Assembly (NCBI GenBank): GCA_035502185.1
Contig: DATJUT010000020.1
Location: 1 to 61,158 of the forward strand
DNA: 61,158 nt
Direction of reading: 5' to 3'
Source of the DNA: Gemmatimonadales bacterium
Lineage (GTDB): Bacteria > Gemmatimonadota > Gemmatimonadetes > Gemmatimonadales > JACORV01
A program made the translations under genes and the position numbers. This document shows, in pieces, positions 9,501 to 15,448 of this stretch (position 1 is its first letter; every line of letters begins with the position of its first letter). The notes below the pieces were generated by a model. The model did not search any database. It saw only the letters and a program-made list of their open reading frames with translations, and was not told the origin of the DNA.

Positions 9501-10373
9501 TACGCCGAGGACGCGAACGGCACCTCGCACTACACGACGGAGAACGTGGTCGTGACGCTGGCGTCGTCGGCCACGGCCGTGGCGACCATCGACTCGACGA
9601 CGGTCACGATCCCGGCGGGCTCCTACTACGCGAGCACGCCCACCTGGGGCCCCGGCGGGACCACCGGCACGGCCCAGCTGTCGGCGACCGACACGCGCGC
9701 GGCCCAGTACGCCTACAACCAGGCGACCTTCAACGTCACCGTGCAGACGCCGTCGCTCAACTTCGACTGGGCGACCCAGTCGCTCGGCATCGGGCAGTAC
9801 AACAACCTGTACGTCTATACGCCGGACGACGCGACGTCGCCCATCGACGTCACGCTGGCGCACTCGGGCACGCCGCGCACCAGCATTCTGCTGAACGACA
9901 CCGCGCGGTCGGTCGTCACGATTCCGACCGGCACGTACTACGTGTACTTCCACGTGGTGGGCGCGACGGTCGGCATGGACACCCTGGTGGCGACCACGAC
10001 CTCGCCGGTCGAGAACCCGGCCACGGGGTACACGGCGGTCACCCTCGGCCAGGTGAGCCCGATCGGCGGCTGGCCTTCGACGCTGTCCCTGGCCAACGGG
10101 GACTCGGCCCTGATCACGATGTTCGCCTATGACTCGGCGCAGGTCTCGCACTACGTGCAGAACGCCACGACCTTCACGCTGGCGCCGAGCGGGAGCATCG
10201 AGTTCGTCTCGGGCGGGGCCAACAGCGCGGTCATCACCAGCGTGGTGATCCCGAAGGACGCGTACTACGTCCAGTTCTACGTGAAGGGCGTGTCCCAGGG
10301 CACGGGCCAGGCGACGATCACCGCGACGAATTACGTCGCGTACAACACGCCAACGATCACGGTGTCGCCATGA
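3519..10373 (+). CDS. Giant multi-Ig-like repeat surface lipoprotein
   Basis: This 2284-residue protein starts with a basic, hydrophobic export signal ending in A-V-L-T-C; Cys at about residue 28 may be lipidated, although Thr at -1 is unusual. Residues ~36-1290 form a chain of bacterial Ig-like modules: Big_1-type (G-N-G-Q-S-G-S-V-G-T-P, G-G-G-S-V) and Big_2-type (A-T-V-D, A-S-V-N-A-S-G-V-V) domains. Residues ~1290-2284 hold ten ~99-residue units in an alternating A-B pattern, each with a Tyr-Tyr pair in contexts such as T-I-P-x-G-x-Y-Y-x-Y-F. No sortase or type IX sorting tail is visible and there is no enzymatic domain. It is probably an adhesin or cell-surface structural protein. Its stop overlaps the next start (ATGA). 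An alternative GTG start lies at 3528. Confidence 0.85.
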   Translation: MIPVERLPTRARRLLRGLLPVVLAAGAVLTCDSPTALNRRMVGLAFQPVVRYGMGTFGGMSVDQVRLIAVHGSDSVSQTFNFSPDSAQITASMSVPVTDTATYNVTIQLLSGGTVMFTGQQAVLVSAGLSSGPPTQVVELAFVGPGAQIAFLQIAPRDSGVTFGASLPFRITAFDSSEGAVTQFYVAWSTGTASNKINANGVFKAGTTRGTVWVYAHTPTGVWDSTQVTVAPVPSQIQIISGNGQSGSVGTPLELPLVVKVLAADNLPVAGASVQFTASGGGSVNPAVVMTDSLGIAQAIATLSTTAGTNSFTAKVGTAASVQFTATGIGQVGAPASITKVAGDGQSAAAGTPVVVPPSVKVTDANLVPVPGQAVTFAVASGGGSVTGGSTTTNAAGIATVGSWTLGSTPGANTLTATATGTSLNPVTFTATGTTASNVIALSVPGGLVGIGANQQAQAVVTIAPPAPAGGLTVTVTSDSTNHVTVKSPGTISIPAGGVVGTILLSGVAPGQTTLHATAPGYAAGTTTAVATPSFVTLTYDSVGMGRTAVLGIGLSTAAPAGGLLVALVSGDTTKFKFLKGSVTTGSLVDTIPAGSTSGSVTITGLGTGTVPVYAVAPNYAIGLEVVVVTGFNGSLALVSGGGQTGGVDTLLSQPVTVKVTDSLSNPVNGFLVGFAVASGGGSVSPLAALTNASGQTSTSWTLGPTVGSQSLSVTAPGASGSPLTVTATATGAAIASTTVSPKLDTITAINGTVTLVAQAKTAAGGNVPGSYTWTSLNAATASVNASGVVTAHANGSTKVVATEAGGTSDTAQIVVQQKLGSITVTPANRNLYLGTSFNYVAQAVDGLGTPLPSNPPFTWSTTAAAVATVDTSGHVAAVGLGSAQIKATSGTVTGVGNLTVLTAITRIAVAVDSGGATKNDTASLPSLAITRRYHAFAYDTLNVLMPAVTQFTWVSTNPSVASVPNQTSDTATATSAANGVTTIKATAQGFTSAPGAYLTVSQVLASIQLSPPASNPTATIGQGGTISLTARGLDANSRYISGGAFKYVSQFPAIATVDSATGVVTGGTTNGVDTVTASSGAITSNKLAVTVGGGSVPKVISFGRDTVSVGRGSTASIPVLLSTPLATGGQFTVNLAVSPAAYAHWQTTTVTVAAGATAVNATLVGDSAGTTTVTASDGSGGGYTAGSAVAKVTANMNLASGSYGINATDVVTTQVHLSDPSPAGGTYITFVYGTPGVASVSPDPAYIPQGQLAADIQIRGLAAGTTTITPNATGVNGAASTFTVYAPVLTLTSPSAILGLGQYDQNHYVYVSSYVSTNVAIPVTLSSSDTTKALVTPAVTIPSGSYYAYFTITGTGLGLAALRASATGWTTSDTIAAITTTPHVGICCTNTIYTTSGTQYLYVYSEDSTKNAHYRVNSLAVNLRSSDTTVLKVLDTLVTIQPATYYTYGARVTPAALGGTAWVIATASGHTPDSVLYTVNGPPLSLSWGSRLLGVGQEDPSNVYVQVPNNVTAPLVVTLSNSDATKIGVPATVTIPTGTYYVYFTVQGLAAGGPVTIGATAPGYGSTSATYTVTTPTIISPSNYTFNNFNPGTNFYIYAADTTRNAHWRIASEAVGISVVDTSKAKVDSSAVTIGAGAYYTNAPHVTPAGVGSTRILLTAAGQLSLDSPTVTVNTPPIAFNFGSTLLGRRQHLSPSFQGYYVHTPDSRAVAVPATLTQKHANVDSLNTLADTIPSGTYYIYGEIFGLANGTDTLSVSATGYGTDTAYVTVSTPKFTTGGLPSSTTTTNPPIGLYVYATDSVGNGHYTMDTVVVHAVSSDPTVLQVTSAYFRIPKNTYYAQDSVIVVGPGTASVTFSDSANSGYQPVTTNTITVTGPSLTFSTGSLVLGNRQTTGPTGVYVQTANNVAAPLVVNLLSTGTTVATVPASVTIPAGSYYAYFAVTGMDTIGTVQVQATATGYSSPTPITVQVTRPKFQISTTGLLNTTSPRTGIYLYAEDANGTSHYTTENVVVTLASSATAVATIDSTTVTIPAGSYYASTPTWGPGGTTGTAQLSATDTRAAQYAYNQATFNVTVQTPSLNFDWATQSLGIGQYNNLYVYTPDDATSPIDVTLAHSGTPRTSILLNDTARSVVTIPTGTYYVYFHVVGATVGMDTLVATTTSPVENPATGYTAVTLGQVSPIGGWPSTLSLANGDSALITMFAYDSAQVSHYVQNATTFTLAPSGSIEFVSGGANSAVITSVVIPKDAYYVQFYVKGVSQGTGQATITATNYVAYNTPTITVSP
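7400..10370 (+). repeat. Ten-unit alternating Tyr-Tyr protein repeat array
   Basis: In-frame repeats of about 297 bases form the C-terminal ~990 residues of the giant protein. The Tyr-Tyr codon pairs lie near 7555, 7852, 8138, 8434, 8733, 9030, 9322, 9622, 9934 and 10262, spacing 286-328 bases. Odd (A) units begin with a variant of L-G-x-G-Q followed by V-Y-V. Even (B) units carry Y-x-Y-A-x-D followed by H-Y. The DNA is diverged between units, so the array is old, not a recent tandem duplication. Confidence 0.8.
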
Positions 10374-11098
10374 CGACCTCGCTCCCGTTCGCCGCCATGC
10401 GCTGCGCGCGCTCGAAGGCCGCCGCGACCGGAGCGCTCGCCCTGGCGATCGCGCTCCTCGCCGGCGCACCGAACGCGTCCGCCCAGGCTCCCACGAACCC
10501 GCCGCCGCCACCGGCGCCGGTCGGCACGCGCGCGCCCGCGCTGCTGCCGCCTCCTCCATCGGCCCCGCCGCCCCGGGCGGCCGGGCCGGCCGCCGCAGCA
10601 GTCAGTCCCACGCCCGTCGCCGCGGCAGTGCGCCCCGCTCCGGCCCCGATTGGACTGCCCCTGGACTCGACGCGCCCCGCCGCCCGCGCCGCCGTCGCGG
10701 CGCCGCCCGCCAACGCCGTCGCCCAGTGCAACGACGGCTCGTTCGTCCTCCCGCCGGCCGCTGCCAGCGCCTGCGCGAGCCACCGCGGGCTGCTGGCCGT
10801 GATGCCGCAGCGCGCGGCGCCGCCGGCGGCGGCCGCCCGCGTGTCGGCAACGCCCGCCGCTCTGACGGCCGCCGCGGCGCTCAATGCGCCGCCGCCCGCC
10901 GGCGCCACGATGCGCTGCAAGGACGGCAGCTACCTCGGGGGCACGCCGAGCGAGGGCGCCTGCGCCGCGCGTGGAGGCCTGGCGATGGTCCTTCCGACGC
11001 CGCCCGCGCCGCCCCCCGCTCGACCGGGCACCGGCCGGCCGGCGCAGGTAAGGCCCGCCGTGACCCGCCCGGCGCAGAGCCCGCCGAACCGACCATAG
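10370..11098 (+). CDS. Secreted proline/alanine-rich protein with two DUF3761-like motifs
   Basis: The 242-residue protein starts at the ATG that overlaps the stop of the giant gene, so translation is probably coupled. Residues 1-38 form a signal peptide ending A-S-A-Q-A. A low-complexity Pro/Ala region follows, with two copies of a cysteine motif: A-Q-C-N-D-G-S-F (around residue 121) and M-R-C-K-D-G-S-Y (around residue 181), each followed ~15 residues later by A-C-A and a Gly-rich turn. This resembles DUF3761, a small secreted domain of unknown function. The tail is again proline-rich. It may be a wall-associated partner of the giant Ig-like protein, but this rests only on gene order. Confidence 0.7.
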   Translation: MTTSLPFAAMRCARSKAAATGALALAIALLAGAPNASAQAPTNPPPPPAPVGTRAPALLPPPPSAPPPRAAGPAAAAVSPTPVAAAVRPAPAPIGLPLDSTRPAARAAVAAPPANAVAQCNDGSFVLPPAAASACASHRGLLAVMPQRAAPPAAAARVSATPAALTAAAALNAPPPAGATMRCKDGSYLGGTPSEGACAARGGLAMVLPTPPAPPPARPGTGRPAQVRPAVTRPAQSPPNRP

Positions 11099-11118
11099 CC
11101 GGCCGCGCGTCGCGCAGC

Positions 11119-11149
11119 AGAGGGCCGCTCGCAGGTCGAGCGGCCCTCT
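11119..11149. terminator. Hairpin terminator
   Basis: A 13-base perfect stem (11119-11131 with 11137-11149, starting AGAGGGCCGCTCG) has a 5-base loop CAGGT. Only TT follows on the plus strand. It lies between the DUF3761 gene and the small gene at 11174. Confidence 0.7.
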
Positions 11150-11161
11150 TGCGTCGCGAGC

Positions 11162-11167
11162 TAGATT
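11162..11167 (+). promoter_or_regulatory. -10-like box for leaderless start at 11174
   Basis: TAGATT lies six bases before the ATG and no Shine-Dalgarno is present, which fits a leaderless transcript. No convincing -35 box is visible. Confidence 0.4.
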
Positions 11168-11173
11168 CCTCCC

Positions 11174-11449
11174 ATGTCCCGCGCCTTCGTCGGCGAGCAC
11201 GATTCCTGGGGAGACCCTGGCTACCGGGTCTCCCTGCCGCCCCGGGACGACCCCGGGTTCGACGCCGCGGCGGCCGCGGCGATCCTGGAGGCCGCCCGGG
11301 CGGGGCAGACCGGCAGCGCGGAGATGGCGACCGGATACTACTGGGGCGAGCCTCGGCTGTTTCCCGCCGTGCGCGACATCCTCGAGCGGGCCCGGTCCGA
11401 GGGCGACGAGCGGCTCGTGGAGCTGTGCGAGCGGTATCTGCAGATCTGA
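11174..11449 (+). CDS. Small conserved-looking hypothetical protein
   Basis: This encodes an acidic 91-residue soluble protein without signal peptide, membrane segment or cysteine. Residues 1-30 are Gly/Pro/Asp-rich (G-D-P-G-Y-R-V-S-L-P-P-R) and residues 31-91 look helical (A-A-A-A-A-I-L-E-A-A-R; D-I-L-E-R-A-R). I do not recognise a family. A terminator upstream and a -10-like box six bases before its ATG suggest that it is transcribed alone. It converges on the LysE-type gene 30 bases downstream. Confidence 0.6.
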   Translation: MSRAFVGEHDSWGDPGYRVSLPPRDDPGFDAAAAAAILEAARAGQTGSAEMATGYYWGEPRLFPAVRDILERARSEGDERLVELCERYLQI

Positions 11450-11479
11450 CCACGTGACGGCCTGACGCGCCGCACGGCC

Positions 11480-12052
11480 TCAGCCTCTCAGCAGCCCGGC
11501 CGCCCCCCACCACAGCTGCCAGCAACCGAAGCACGCCAGGGCCGCGGCCGACACGCCGACCAGGGCGCGCGCGACGCGCGCCCCAAGCTCTCTCGCCCCC
11601 GCGAATAGCACGATGATCCCCGCCGATGCCAGTGCCATCGTGCCGTAGAACGCGGCCAGCAGCGCGATGCCGTCAAGCGCGCTCGCCCGCCACGACCTGA
11701 GCAGCAGCGGTCCCATCACCAGGCACCAGCCCAGCCAGGGATTCGGGTTCAACAGGTTCACCCCGGCCGCCGTCAGCAGACTGCGGCTCCCGGAACCCGC
11801 CCGCTCGGGCGGTGCCAGCCGGTAGCTCCGCCACGCACCGAAGGCACGCCACGCGAGGAACAGGAGGAACGCTCCGCCGGCGCAGCGCAGGCCCTGCTCC
11901 AGGCCGCGCGGCACGCGGCTCAACGCCAGGAGCGCCAGGAGGATGATGGGTGCATCGCTCAGCAGTGGAGCCAGCGCGGCGGGCAGCGTGCGCCGCCAGC
12001 CGTGGCTCAGTGCCTGGGAGACGAGGTAGGTCTGATACGGGCCCGGCTGCAC
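11480..12052 (-). CDS. LysE/RhtB family exporter
   Basis: The 190-residue inner-membrane protein has about five hydrophobic segments. It contains the family signature Q-P-G-P-Y-Q-T-Y-L at its N-terminus and N-P-N-P-W-L-G-W in the middle. LysE/RhtB proteins export amino acids or related metabolites. The GTG at 12052 begins inside the first helix: the upstream codons read L-I-L-G-C-T-Y-A-F-A-A-A-V, exactly what the family has before QPGP. The true start is therefore probably upstream, but no ATG, GTG or TTG is in frame there; the best candidate is CTG at 12088. The upstream 88-residue gene stops at 12102, so coupled initiation is plausible. Confidence 0.75.
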   Translation of the reverse strand: MQPGPYQTYLVSQALSHGWRRTLPAALAPLLSDAPIILLALLALSRVPRGLEQGLRCAGGAFLLFLAWRAFGAWRSYRLAPPERAGSGSRSLLTAAGVNLLNPNPWLGWCLVMGPLLLRSWRASALDGIALLAAFYGTMALASAGIIVLFAGARELGARVARALVGVSAAALACFGCWQLWWGAAGLLRG

Positions 12053-12101
12053 GGCCGCCGCGAAGGCGTACGTGCAGCCGAGGATCAGGTAGCCCGTGAA
12101 G

Positions 12102-12368
12102 TCAGGAGACGGACTCGAGGCTCCGGGCGTAGTACAGCTCCGACTCGACCTTCAGGCGGTCGAACAGCAGATCGGCGATGAAGCCGCGCAGCTCGTCGTC
12201 GCTGGTGCATTCGCGGTCGCACAGCCGGAAGAACGGCTTCATCCGCGCCGTGATGGCGGTGATGGCCGCGGGCTCCGCGCCCGTGAACGCCAGGATGTCG
12301 TGGATGCACCGCTCGATCCGCCGCCAGTCGCGGACGTTCTGGGCCGGAAACTGCGTGCAGACGGTCAT
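12102..12368 (-). CDS. Hypothetical 88-residue protein
   Basis: The start is ATG 12368, preceded by GGGGGT. It is soluble, with cysteines at C4 and in R-L-C-D-R-E-C and a helical look (R-R-I-E-R-C-I-H-D-I-L-A-F; L-L-F-D-R-L-K-V-E-S-E-L-Y-Y-A). I do not recognise the family. It precedes the LysE-type exporter on the same strand. No promoter is evident in the 158 bases between it and the esterase gene. Confidence 0.6.
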   Translation of the reverse strand: MTVCTQFPAQNVRDWRRIERCIHDILAFTGAEPAAITAITARMKPFFRLCDRECTSDDELRGFIADLLFDRLKVESELYYARSLESVS

Positions 12369-12526
12369 GGTACCCCCGCATGAGCGGTCCGGACACCCGG
12401 CCGCTCGGCGCGGGCCGGACGGTTCCGGCCCCGCCACCTCCAAGACTCGCTCCCGCGGCGCCGGCGCGCCACCTCGTACTTGTTCGGACCGGCCGCGAAC
12501 GCGAAACCGCCACCATCGCGACGCAA

Positions 12527-13366
12527 TCAGTCGCTATTGTGGCCCCGACGGAAGACGAAGTCGAGCGCCCTGGCGAACGTCGCCAGCGGAGCGGGCTCAT
12601 GGCCGGCTCCCGGGATCATGACGAACTGGTGATCGATCCCGAGACGATCCAGCAGGTCCGCCGCCGCGCGCGCGAGCTGGCGGCGGCGCGGATCGTCGGC
12701 GGTGCCCATGGTGAGATAGAAGCGGGCATCCCGCAGCGCCGCAGCGTCCGCGGACGAGGGCCGGTAGGTCGCGCGGCTTGCCATCACGATGGCGCCGCGC
12801 AGCAGGCCCGGGTTGCGCAGCGTGAGCGCCCACGCCAGGTCGCCGCCGAGTGAGAACCCGGCCACCACGAGCCGGGTGGTGTCCACGCGCCGCTGCGCGG
12901 TCAGCGCGCGCAGGTCGGCGCGGACCTCGCGCTCGTAGCGATCGATCGTGCGCGACCAGGCTGCCGGCGTTCGATAGTCGTCCGGGCTTCCACGGCCGTT
13001 CGCGAGCACGACGAGGAAGTCGCGCGCCGGCCCCCCGTCCGGTCCGGCGTCCGGGAAGAGGTAGGGCAGCAGGGCGGCGAGCTGGCGCTCGGGAGGCTCC
13101 CGGAACAGGCGGCCGAGCCCCACCCGGCTCAGGTAGATCTGGAACAGCGTCCCCGCAGTGTTGCCGGTCGGTGGCAGGATCTCGAGCACCGGGTAGGCCC
13201 GCGCCCGGTCGTAGTTGGGGGGCAGGAGGACGAGGCCGGGCGCGACCCCGCCGGCCGGCGCGACGCCCGGGGCGCTGCGGTAACAGGCGGCGCTCCCGAG
13301 AGTGCTGGCGGCAAGCAGGGCCGCGATCACCCGCCCCCGCACAAATAGAAGTGAATCGCTCGGCAT
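12527..13366 (-). CDS. Secreted alpha/beta-hydrolase, esterase family
   Basis: The 279-residue protein has an N-terminal export signal ending S-A-A-C, possibly a lipoprotein. The core has the esterase D / feruloyl-esterase-like layout: L-P-P-N-Y-D at the first strand, nucleophile elbow G-F-S-L-G-G with Ser172, a candidate acid at T-A-D-D-P, and the catalytic His in P-G-A-G-H-E-P. Such enzymes hydrolyse esters of polysaccharides or small acyl compounds in the periplasm; the substrate is not predictable. ATG 13366 is chosen because it begins the signal peptide; the frame is open much further upstream but antisense to other genes. Confidence 0.75.
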   Translation of the reverse strand: MPSDSLLFVRGRVIAALLAASTLGSAACYRSAPGVAPAGGVAPGLVLLPPNYDRARAYPVLEILPPTGNTAGTLFQIYLSRVGLGRLFREPPERQLAALLPYLFPDAGPDGGPARDFLVVLANGRGSPDDYRTPAAWSRTIDRYEREVRADLRALTAQRRVDTTRLVVAGFSLGGDLAWALTLRNPGLLRGAIVMASRATYRPSSADAAALRDARFYLTMGTADDPRRRQLARAAADLLDRLGIDHQFVMIPGAGHEPAPLATFARALDFVFRRGHNSD

Positions 13367-13438
13367 TGCGCGCCCCACCGCGTACCCGCGGCCCACGGTA
13401 TGCACTACTTTCTCGATGGAAGTGGAGAGGAGCTCCCC

Positions 13439-13753
13439 ATGCTGCATCTCGCGCTGTGGGCCGTTCTCGCCGTCTGGGTGGGGATTGCGCTCGTCATCCT
13501 CGTGGCCATCGTATCCACGATCGGCATCGTCACCGCGCACATGCTGCTGGACCGGCGCGGCGTCGCGGGCACGGTGTGGTGCCCGGTGCTGCAACACACG
13601 ATGAAGGTGCTGGGCGTGCCCGCCGCCTTCGTGGGAACCGTGACCGGCTTCGACGAAGTCCGCCGCTGCGAGCGGTTCGGCGACGGCCGGATCGAGTGCC
13701 ACAAGTGGTGCATGCGGGCCGGCGAGTATGCGGAGGCCGCCCGCAGCAACTAG
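13439..13753 (+). CDS. Small membrane protein with cysteine-rich tail
   Basis: The 104-residue protein starts at ATG 13439 behind a good Shine-Dalgarno (GAGAGGAG). One long N-terminal transmembrane helix (residues ~3-35) is followed by a soluble domain with five cysteines, in W-C-P-V-L-Q-H, V-R-R-C-E and I-E-C-H-K-W-C-M, which could bind metal or form disulfides. I do not recognise a family. Its TAG stop overlaps the stop of the convergent ABC permease gene by four bases (CTAG). Confidence 0.65.
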   Translation: MLHLALWAVLAVWVGIALVILVAIVSTIGIVTAHMLLDRRGVAGTVWCPVLQHTMKVLGVPAAFVGTVTGFDEVRRCERFGDGRIECHKWCMRAGEYAEAARSN

Positions 13754-14553
13754 AGATCGCGGCGCGCGAAGACGGCGAAGGCCACCAGCAGGGCGGCCGC
13801 CCCGACCGCCGCCAGCACCGCCACGTCGTGCCGGGCCAGCCCCGCCTCCACCACCTGCTGCGGCTCGTAGTACCTGAACAGCGACGCCGGCCGGAGTGAC
13901 GCCATCCGGGGCCACACGCGGGCCACGTAGTCGAGCACGTACGATCCGGCGAGCAACCCCGAGATCCAGGCGATGGCCGTGCCGGCCTCGCGCGACAGCG
14001 CCGACACCAGGATCGCGACCGCGCCGAAGCACGCAAACACCAGCCACAGCGCCGCGGCCACCGGCAGGTAGCGCAGCGCGGAGACGCCCTCGACCGGACG
14101 CATCGTCAGGCCGACCGCGGTCCCGAGCCAGGCGGCTGCGGCCAGCGCGCCCAGGCCGGTGAGCAGCGCGACGGCAGCGGCGCCGACCTGGCTGGAGCGC
14201 GTCACGGGGCGGGCGGCCACCAGGTCCATCGTGCCGCGGCCGATCTCACCGGCGAGCGCCGCGCACGGCACGCGCACCGCCCACACCGCCATCATGATCA
14301 AGGCGAACGGGTGGGCGTAGCCGACGCCCACGATCCCCCGGGCGCTCACGCCCACCAGCAGGTCCTGGTTGAGAACCGCCAGAAACTGCGGCGGCGCGGC
14401 GCGCAGGGCCTCGCTCAGGAACCGGGACACCGCCGGCTGGCCGGCCACGAAGGTCATCATCCACTCGAACAGCGCCAGCCCCAGCGCGAGCGGCACGAGC
14501 GCCGCCCGGTGGAGGCGCGCGTGGTGCCCGAGCAGCGCCACCTGAGACGTCAC
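13750..14553 (-). CDS. ABC-2 type transporter permease
   Basis: The 267-residue inner-membrane protein has about six hydrophobic helices and ends in F-A-R-R-D-L, like ABC-2 permeases. GTG 14553 overlaps the stop of the ATPase gene (GTGA), so the two are translated together. The substrate is not predictable. It is the last gene of the cupredoxin-kinase-ABC operon. Confidence 0.85.
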   Translation of the reverse strand: MTSQVALLGHHARLHRAALVPLALGLALFEWMMTFVAGQPAVSRFLSEALRAAPPQFLAVLNQDLLVGVSARGIVGVGYAHPFALIMMAVWAVRVPCAALAGEIGRGTMDLVAARPVTRSSQVGAAAVALLTGLGALAAAAWLGTAVGLTMRPVEGVSALRYLPVAAALWLVFACFGAVAILVSALSREAGTAIAWISGLLAGSYVLDYVARVWPRMASLRPASLFRYYEPQQVVEAGLARHDVAVLAAVGAAALLVAFAVFARRDL

Positions 14554-15437
14554 CGGTAGTGCTCCAGGAAGGCCTCCTCGAGCGTCGGCCGCTCGACCAC
14601 GACGTCCACGAGCGGCAGCATCCCCAGACGAGCGACCAGCGCCGGCAGGTCGGCCTGCGCGACCAGCAGCTCGGCGTGGCGGGGTCTGGCCACGGTGACG
14701 TCGCCGAAATGCCCGAGCGCGGCCGTATCCACGTCGGCGCCGAAGTCGGCGATCACCCGCCGCCGCTCGGCGCGGCGCAGGGCTTCCACGTCGCCCAGGC
14801 TGACCACGGCGCCGGAGCGCAGCATGGCTACGCGGTCGCAGACCCGCTCGACCTCGGGCAGGACGTGCGACGAGAGGAAGACGGTGGCCCCCGCGCTCCG
14901 GAGATCGGCCACGATCTCGTAGAATCCCTGCTGTACCAGCGGATCGAGCCCCTTCGTCGGCTCGTCGAGGAGCACCAGCCGGGGCTCGCACTGGAGCGCC
15001 TGCACCAGGCCGAGCTTCTGCTTCATCCCGTCTGAGTAGGTGCGGACGTGGCGGCCCAGCTCGGCCGCGCCGAGACCGAGCCGCGCCAGCAGCCGCTCGC
15101 GCGCGGCGGGAGGCCGGCCGGTCAGCTCGGCGAAGAAGTCGAGCGTCTCGGCGCCCGAGAGCCTGGGCCAGAAGGCCATGTCGCCGGGGAGGTACCCGAT
15201 GTCCGCGCGCGACGCCGTGCCGCGGCCGAACGGAACGCGGCCGAGCACCCTCACCTCGCCTCCGTCGGGCCGGATCAGGCCCAGCAGCAGCCGGATCGTC
15301 GTCGTCTTCCCCGCCCCGTTGGGGCCGAGAAAGCCGAAGACCTCGCCCGCCGCCACGTCGAGGGAGAGGTCCTTCAAGGCAACGACCGCGCCGTACCGCT
15401 TGCCGAGTCCACGGACCTGAATCGGCGGGGCGTCCAT
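14550..15437 (-). CDS. ABC transporter ATP-binding protein
   Basis: The 295-residue ATPase has Walker A G-P-N-G-A-G-K-T-T (around residues 39-47), an R-T-Y-S-D-G-M-K-Q-K signature, Walker B L-V-L-L-D-E-P and the switch His in S-S-H-V-L. The text G-Y-L-P-G-D-M-A-F-W-P-R is typical of DrrA/YhaQ-type exporters pairing with ABC-2 permeases. Start ATG 15437 is 12 bases after the kinase stop, so it belongs to the kinase operon. A kinase immediately upstream suggests regulated export, but no substrate can be named. Confidence 0.9.
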   Translation of the reverse strand: MDAPPIQVRGLGKRYGAVVALKDLSLDVAAGEVFGFLGPNGAGKTTTIRLLLGLIRPDGGEVRVLGRVPFGRGTASRADIGYLPGDMAFWPRLSGAETLDFFAELTGRPPAARERLLARLGLGAAELGRHVRTYSDGMKQKLGLVQALQCEPRLVLLDEPTKGLDPLVQQGFYEIVADLRSAGATVFLSSHVLPEVERVCDRVAMLRSGAVVSLGDVEALRRAERRRVIADFGADVDTAALGHFGDVTVARPRHAELLVAQADLPALVARLGMLPLVDVVVERPTLEEAFLEHYR

Positions 15438-15448
15438 CCTAACTCGGC

